Assembly (NCBI GenBank): GCA_963989385.1
Contig: OZ022499.1
Span: 34,588,993 to 34,652,992 of the forward strand
Length of the DNA stretch: 64,000 bases
Origin: Ctena decussata
Lineage: Eukaryota > Mollusca > Bivalvia > Lucinida > Lucinidae
Direction: 5' to 3'
Positions 58,644 to 64,000 of this stretch are shown here, one piece after another. Position 1 is the first letter of the stretch; each line of letters begins with the position of its first letter. The notes below the pieces were generated by a model, which saw only the letters and a list, made by a program, of their open reading frames with translations, had not been told where the DNA came from and made no database searches. The translations under genes and the position numbers were made by a program.

Positions 58644-59339
58644 CTGCTCACAAAAAGTAGGGGATATTATGACATAGAAGCGTGTACAACAATTAATAAT
58701 AATGGCTGGGTTAGTTTATTGATGTATATTGACAGAACACTATTCAAGTAACAATATTCAACAAAAACAGAAACAGCCACTGCAGGCCATGTGACATAGA
58801 GCAGCACATAAAGGACTATGGGGTCTACACCTCAATTTCGCATCGGCGAAAAAAATTCGTTTGAACCCTCAGATGCTTTGAATAGTAAAATTCTCCATAA
58901 TTTTCCAAACTGAAAACACCCACTTAGGTAGGCTTTATTGCGTCATTTAAGGTGTAGGGCTGTTCCAAAGTTACCATATGTGAGATAATTCACCACGCAG
59001 TGGTATCTTTTACGCCTATCATTTTCTCCTGTGATAAAACCGCATGAAAAAAGTATCTGTATCTTGTTAACTGAGGCATTAGGCGTCTGTCTTAAAAATA
59101 AGTCTGCATAAAAATTATCAGTCATTGCTTCGCTGGATTCGTGTGAAATTTGGGTGTCGACCCCTTGTCTACTTTCAATTTACTCTAGGTCACGTGACAA
59201 GCATAATCCTTTCAATGTTCATATTGAGGGTCTCAATGAATATTTGTTTTATGAACTATAACAGTTTAATATTCATTTACTTATTTTCCTTACTTCTGCT
59301 GCCTTAAATGTCTTAATATCCTTTACTTATTTTGAGCAG
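58644..59339. mobile_element. mariner/Tc1-like MITE, 696 bp
   Basis: The left end CTGCTCACAAAAAGTAGGGG(ATATTATGACA) and the right end in reverse CTGCTCAAAATAAGTAAAGG(ATATTAAGACA) are inverted repeats of 31 bp with four mismatches. TA flanks both ends (58642-58643 and 59340-59341). The internal frames are short and lack transposase motifs, so it is non-autonomous. Confidence 0.88.
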
Positions 59340-59341
59340 TA

Positions 59342-60177
59342 TATGTAAGTGTGACCTTTAGTCAGGGCATTGGCCTTTCAGCTTATTTTTGCACGATCCA
59401 GTCATCAGGTCTGAGGAATATACATTCGTGCTTGACTAGCGTGATACAAGTCCAAAGAATCGACGATAATTCCATAATCCGCTGATGATAATTTTAATTA
59501 AGTACTATGATGAGTGAGAACGGTATCGCAAAATTTTAATTATAACTGGCAGTGCATACTATGTCTTCAACTACATCTTCAAAGACATTTAAAGCAAATT
59601 GTTTTCCTGTTTTTTTGTTTGTAAGACTTTAGTTTGACAGAGGCTTATACATACCCAGTGATACAGAAGACAAATATCAGCTGCAGATAAATATTCAAAA
59701 CTATTAATACCACATCTCGGATATAATAAAAAGAACAGTACAGGTATTGCTATGAAATCAACATAAGAAAGCCATTCATAAATTAGAAATGGTTGAAATG
59801 ACCTCTAGGCTTTTTACTTGTCTTATTTTGCTCAGTGTATTGTCTTTTTGTTTTCCTATTTTTAATAGGTGTTTTCGACTGTGTCGGCCCTGATCATTAC
59901 ATTCTCATCCGCTTTCACGTATAAGTAAATCTTTCCAATTGATCTTGTTTCGGAAACTGACACCGATTTGACAAATAAATCTGTTTGGCAAAACCAACTG
60001 CCTTCCGATCACCTTCAGTTAATTGGTAAGTTACAACATAACACCACACAGGATGGTCAGAAATGTTGCTGTTAAGAATCTTTAGGATCTTAATATAGGT
60101 CGTGACTTAGATGATTCAAATACCGGTTGTTTTCTTCGAATTTGTTGAAAGATTAGTCACCACTTAGATTAAGAGGG
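59342..60177. other. Intergenic, 3' side of the membrane-protein gene
   Basis: No gene or repeat recognised. A TTTAAT at about 59861 reads ATTAAA on the - strand and could serve as a weak poly(A) signal for the gene at 60178-61859. Confidence 0.35.
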
Positions 60178-60235
60178 TCAAGCTGTTGCAGCATCGTTGT
60201 GTCTTGAATTTGCTTCTTCTTTGTCTTTTATGGCG
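60178..60235 (-). CDS. Membrane protein, probable last exon (cytoplasmic tail)
   Basis: TTTTCTCTTCAG on the - strand precedes 60235. With the two bases carried from the TM exon it reads C-AIKDKEEANSRHNDAATA and then TGA at 60180-60178. Matching phase plus a strong acceptor support it; there is no independent evidence. Confidence 0.6.
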
Positions 60236-61859
60236 CTGAAGAGAAAAGTACAATTAGTCTGCTAAAACAATGAGTATTAATTTCACAGTTTCGGCAGTGA
60301 CAGTTACACCGATATGATCTACAATTATACTTTTTGATCACTAGGACGTCTGACAGTCATTTAAAACTGAACAGAAATCTTTGGAGACGAAAAAGCTAAT
60401 GATATTAATAAATTATACATACAACAGTTAACGGAGCAGTCTGATCAGGGTTTACACTGTTTGCACACAATGCATACCGACGCAGAGCAGACTACTCTTA
60501 AAGGATCAGTGCCTACACTGTTTTCCAGTCCATCTGCATCTTTTGGATACATAATTTGAGCCGCGACACGACAAAACCAACAATGTGGTTGTGCGCCCAG
60601 CGCAGACTCAGATCAACCTGGGCATCCGCCCAGTCCCATCAAATTCGTCACTAAGCGTTTAAAGGATAGCTAAGGGTCTAAGCTACCTCCATGCGGACAG
60701 CGAAGACTCTGATCAGACTGGGCGGATGCCCAGGCTGATTCGAGTTTGCGCTGGGCGCACAACCACATTGTTGGTTTTGTCGTGTCGCGGCTCATATACT
60801 TCATTCTAATTCAAATAAACTGTCCCGTTTTTTAGGACAATTACGGTAATTATTTTAAAGGTCCGTTTTTGCGTTGCATTTAAATCAAATACTTACCACA
60901 ATATTAGCAATGGTAGGCAGCGCTTGTATCCCAAGCAGTAACATCCGACAGCTGTTGATACCTCAATTATCACGATAACCGCAATAACGACCGCCGCCGT
61001 GACAGGTTCAACCAAAATTCCGTCTACATTCTTGGAATCGTTTGAATTACAGTATGTTACATTACCAATAGAAGGTAACTGTGTTGTTGCTACTATTAAC
61101 TCTGATTTACTTTGCCAAGCTGAAAGTGTTGGCATTTGTTTGGCAGTCCTGGTTGGCATCTGTCTTGCAGCTTTGGCTGACAAAGCTGAAGCTATTGGTT
61201 TGGCCGACGTGGCTGCAGCTGTTGGTCTGACAGACGTCCCTAAAGCTGTAGGATGTGGTAAAGGGCTGGTGATTCTATGCCCAGAATTTGGGGTTGGTTC
61301 AAAAGTTTCGTCAGTGACACGACATAAATCATGAAAAGTGTTTTTGAAATCAATTTCTGCTGCGTCGAATGGCAAGTCTGTACCATTATTGTTAATTTCA
61401 TCACATTCCACTTGAAGCTCATACTCATAGGAAAAGGATACATTATCAACTTTTGTTTGAATCTTCCCTGAAAAGAAAATCAAGATGCATATAGTATGTA
61501 CAGTTAGACAAGGAACTCCGGCAAGTAATTTTTACCATGATTTTTGTCGGTGAAAGTAGGCATACTTAAGAACAGTGTCATGAGATATTGCGACTTAATA
61601 GGATAAATGGATGACATGCGGTTTTATGGTCTGTAACAGCTGATGCACGTACATGTAGAAATGGTTCAGTCAAAAATAAAGAAAACAAAATTGGATGTTT
61701 CAAAGTCGTGTAGTTTTGGTAGGTGCATTTTTTCCGCATTGTCACTCTATTTTGTTCGTCCTCTAACGTGTAAGTTATTACAGTAATGCTTCCCAAACAA
61801 GAACCGTCAGAGGATCTAACTACAACCTCCCTGCACTGCTTTAATAATGCACTGCCATG
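60178..61859 (-). CDS. Single-pass membrane protein of unknown family (3' part of the gene)
   Basis: Read on the - strand: a probable exon at 61859 to about 61644, a supported exon 61467-60897 and a probable last exon 60235-60178. The middle exon encodes an ectodomain piece with potential N-glycosylation sites (NNGT, NVT, NDS), a Pro/Ala/Thr/Lys stalk with degenerate repeats (SAKAARQMPTRTAKQMPT) and a hydrophobic helix (PVTAAVVIAVIVIIEVSTAV). A CYCLGYKR stop-transfer segment follows. The last exon adds a short charged cytoplasmic tail ending NDAATA. This is the layout of a type I plasma-membrane protein with a mucin-like stalk. I recognise no named domain, and the 5' exons and signal peptide are outside or unresolved. 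The gene is convergent with the methyltransferase. Confidence 0.68.
60558..60793. mobile_element. Palindromic GAGCCGCGACACGAC MITE, copy 6 of 6
   Basis: A 236-bp full copy lying in the intron between the TM exon and the tail exon of the membrane-protein gene. Left flank ATTT and right flank ATAT differ at one base. It can fold over its whole length in the pre-mRNA. Confidence 0.9.
60897..61467 (-). CDS. Membrane protein, stalk and transmembrane exon
   Basis: Acceptor GATTTTCTTTTCAG precedes 61467, and a consensus donor GTAAGT follows at 60896. The exon is 571 bp, entered after one base of a codon and left after two. The open frame would run to a stop only four bases past the donor, so the splice site, not the stop, is taken as its end. 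The + strand frame 60999-61334 is its shadow. Confidence 0.78.
61644..61859 (-). CDS. Membrane protein, probable upstream ectodomain exon
   Basis: ATTGCTCTTTTAG on the - strand precedes 61859. The frame reads HGSALLKQCREVVVRSSDG, then SCLGSITVITYTLEDEQNR and MRKKCTYQNYTT, with three Cys and one NYT sequon, as expected of an extracellular segment. I cannot fix the 3' end: the best donor (GTACGT at about 61643) is in phase 0, while the next exon as called needs phase 1. A weak donor, an intervening exon or a different acceptor must be assumed. Confidence 0.5.
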
Positions 61860-61919
61860 CTAAAAGAGCAATAAATAAGTTGCAATGAAAACTGTTCCAC
61901 AACTTTTCAATATTCTAAA

Positions 61920-63900
61920 TACAAAAAGAAAGAAAAGTGGACAAATAATCATCCTGTTTGTCGATCCCACAATGCAACATCTCATCGTTTATTTGTATAC
62001 TAAATATAGAGTGTCTTCATTTTATAGTTCCCGAGAAAACTGTGACGTAAAGGACCTCTGACAGTTGTCATGTTAATTTGCCTATAAAATTAGTCAAAAT
62101 TAAATTTTTGATATACCTAAGAATTGGTCTTGAAATTTGTTGCTCTCAACTTCCTGTAACTGGCTATGAATTTAATTTCTGAATTTTTATCACATAGACT
62201 TCAATTGTTAGTGAAAAAAGCCAAATTTTATGATTAAATTTTATAATTAAACGTAATGCAAACAGGAAAATGTTTTTAAATATACTTTCCCCCCGTACCT
62301 CAGCTAGCGACTTTGCATGTATGTGTGTATTATCATAATACACATTATATGTAAGTGGCATGCTGAGGCAAGGGGGAGGGGGGGGGAAGATAGTGTTCAA
62401 CTGAAAAAGTGGGTGGGGTACTTACACCCCTTATTATTGAAAAAATATTGCATAATATCAGCAACAGTAGTGTCTACGTCAATTTTAGCATAGTTATCGA
62501 TTAAAATTTCTATATATTAGAAAAACAAAAAAAATGGACTTATTTTCAGAGACTGAAAACTTCACATACCCCTCTTGATAAAGTCGGTTTAAGTTAGCCT
62601 AGCGGCATGATAATTGTTCAAAATCGCTGTTAAAAAGTCTTGATAGTGCATAAGTCTACATATTAATGCTACATATTTCAACTTTTGCTTCCTGAGGAAG
62701 GTACAATTGTTTGTCGAAAAATAGGCAAATATGCATTGATACTGTCAGAGGTCCTTTACCTTGGAAAGAAAACATGGATAAATAAAAGGAGTAATTAAAA
62801 TTAATAAATGTAATGAGCCCAATTCTCAACTTCACAATACAACAACTCATCATTCATATGTATACCAAGTTTCAAGAATCTAGCTTCAATACTTCTTGCG
62901 AAAACTGTGACACAAATTTTAATGGTAACATGCAAAGTAAAGAAAGAAAGAAAACTAGATAAAATAAGGAAGTAAAATAGCAACGAGCCCGAGTCTCAAC
63001 CCCAAGATACAATCCCTCATTCAACGTATCTATAACAGGTTTGAAGATTTCGGCTTGCATAGTTCTCGTGAAAACTATGACGTAAATTAAACTTGGCAAG
63101 ACAGAATAATGGATAAATAAAGTGAAGAATAAAAGCAATAAGCCCATTCTCAATCCCCCGATACAACAAATGATTGTCCATATGTACAATGTAGAAAAAA
63201 ATCAAGATTCTAGGTTAATTTATTTTGAAAAAAAAAAAAACTCTGACACAAATTTTCTTTATTTACATACCAAAACAAAGTAAGAAAAATGGAAGAAAAA
63301 TGAAGAAAAAAATGGGCCAGAGTCCCCATCCTACGATACAACAACTCATTCTCTATATGTATACAAAAGTTGTAGCCTGCATAGTTACTGAGAATACTGT
63401 GACACAAATTTACCTTGAAAAGACAGACAGATTAGACAGATTAATGAATAAATTACGAGAAGAATAGAAGCAATGACCCCGATTTTTAATCCCACAACAC
63501 AACAACTCCTCATCCATATGTATACCAAGTTCCAAGATTCAAGCTTCAATACTTCATGAGAAAACTGTGACACGAAATTTCAAAGTTAACATGCAAAATA
63601 GGGAAAGAAACAAAAATGGATAAACATAGAAGAATAAATGCATTGAGCCTTAGACTCAGTCCCACGATACAATCACTTATTCTACACACGTATACCGCGC
63701 TTGACAATTGTTGCTTGTACAGTTCCTGAGAAAACTATGACACAAATTTACCCTGAAAAGACAGGAAAACGGCCAAATAAAAGGAAGCATATTTATAACA
63801 CTGAGTCCGATTTTCGATCTCACGATATACAACAAGTCATTGTTCATATGTACGAGTATTACAATAACAAATTTCTTGAGAAAACTGTGACACCGAAACT
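61920..63900. repeat. 165-bp tandem array (GAAAACTGTGACACAAATTT)
   Basis: One monomer lies at about 61925-62046. After an inserted element the array continues from 62760. GAAAACTGTGACACAAATT-type words recur at about 62901, 63068, 63240, 63397, 63560, 63729 and 63878, a period of 150-170 bp. Monomers also share ATACAACAACTCATC and CATATGTATACCAAGTT. Near 63935-63970 it ends in a CCCCACTTTTCTAAAGCGGG hairpin-like word. All - strand frames of 60-105 codons here are repeat by-products. Confidence 0.85.
62047..62759. mobile_element. 713-bp inverted-repeat element inside the 165-bp array
   Basis: Perfect 18-bp ends GTAAAGGACCTCTGACAG (62047-62064) and CTGTCAGAGGTCCTTTAC (62742-62759) bound it. 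The array monomer is interrupted exactly there and resumes with ACCTTGGAAAG. It contains AAGTGGGTGGGGTACTTACA (62408), a word seen at four other places in the window, and a G run at 62374-62386. No transposase. Confidence 0.75.
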
Positions 63901-64000
63901 CTTACGGAAATTTGGAATTCCGGACAGACCAAATTCAGTATTGCCCCACTTTTCTAAAGCGGGGCCATATATACTGCACCTGTGCATATATTCTCAGCGT

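Noticed and set aside
60999..61334. 111-codon + strand frame with alanine/valine-rich, membrane-like translation
   Set aside because: It lies exactly opposite the - strand exon 60897-61467, which has matching splice sites, sequons and a TM helix; the + frame is its shadow.
62656..63573. Series of overlapping - strand frames with hydrophobic translations, considered as a membrane-protein family
   Set aside because: They recur with the 165-bp period of the tandem array and change frame between monomers, so they are translations of a repeat.
1..64000. LTR retrotransposons (including Steamer-like elements known from clams) and endogenous viral sequence
   Set aside because: No long terminal repeats, primer-binding site, integrase or protease motifs were seen; the only reverse-transcriptase remnant (50755-51300) is of the non-LTR type.

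Overview
This is animal nuclear DNA, most likely from a heterodont bivalve such as a venerid clam. The evidence is AT-rich sequence with small exons separated by kilobase-scale introns, consensus GT..AG splice sites and no operon-like packing. It also has a dense load of dispersed repeats that look typical of bivalve genomes: TCCG/ACGG-tagged minisatellite elements, tRNA-derived SINEs and roughly 240-bp palindromic MITEs. The species call is inference and was not tested by a search.

Only two kinds of cellular gene can be supported. (1) On the + strand, a four-exon class I SAM-dependent methyltransferase of the NNMT/PNMT/TEMT (INMT-like) family spans 34322-54189. Its exons are 34322-34460, 39145-39346, 44393-44590 and 53955-54189. 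All junctions keep frame and give 257 residues, the usual family length. A second copy of its last exon lies at 6897-7140, with homologous intron sequence upstream and about 2.4 kb of homologous sequence downstream. The window therefore opens inside a tandem paralogue whose first three exons lie to the left. (2) On the - strand, convergent with the methyltransferase, are exons of a single-pass membrane protein: a supported TM exon at 60897-61467, a probable tail exon at 60178-60235 and a probable upstream exon at 61644-61859. The 5' part of this gene is not resolved.

Layout: 1-6896, last intron of paralogue 1 with a mariner insertion at 1053-2922; 6897-7140, its last exon; 7141-9560, duplicated 3' flank; 9561-34268, repeat-filled intergenic DNA, including a 2.7-kb mixed satellite block at 20335-23060; 34269-54189, the complete methyltransferase gene, with SINEs, foldback elements, minisatellite elements and a LINE fragment in its introns; 54190-57215, the second copy of the duplicated 3' flank; 57305-59339, two inverted-repeat transposons; 60178-61859, the membrane-protein gene; 61920-63900, a 165-bp tandem array interrupted by a 713-bp inverted-repeat element.

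Because one block is present twice, several insertions can be read against an empty site in the sister copy. The mariner in copy 1 is absent from copy 2. Two unrelated MITEs have landed within about 10 bp of the same place in the two copies. A 448-bp unit downstream is tandemly doubled only in copy 2. The most unusual structures are the palindromic and higher-order satellite block, the mariner transposase with an in-frame 111-bp GT..AG intron-like insert and a self-copied patch, and the replacement-rich divergence of the two methyltransferase terminal exons.
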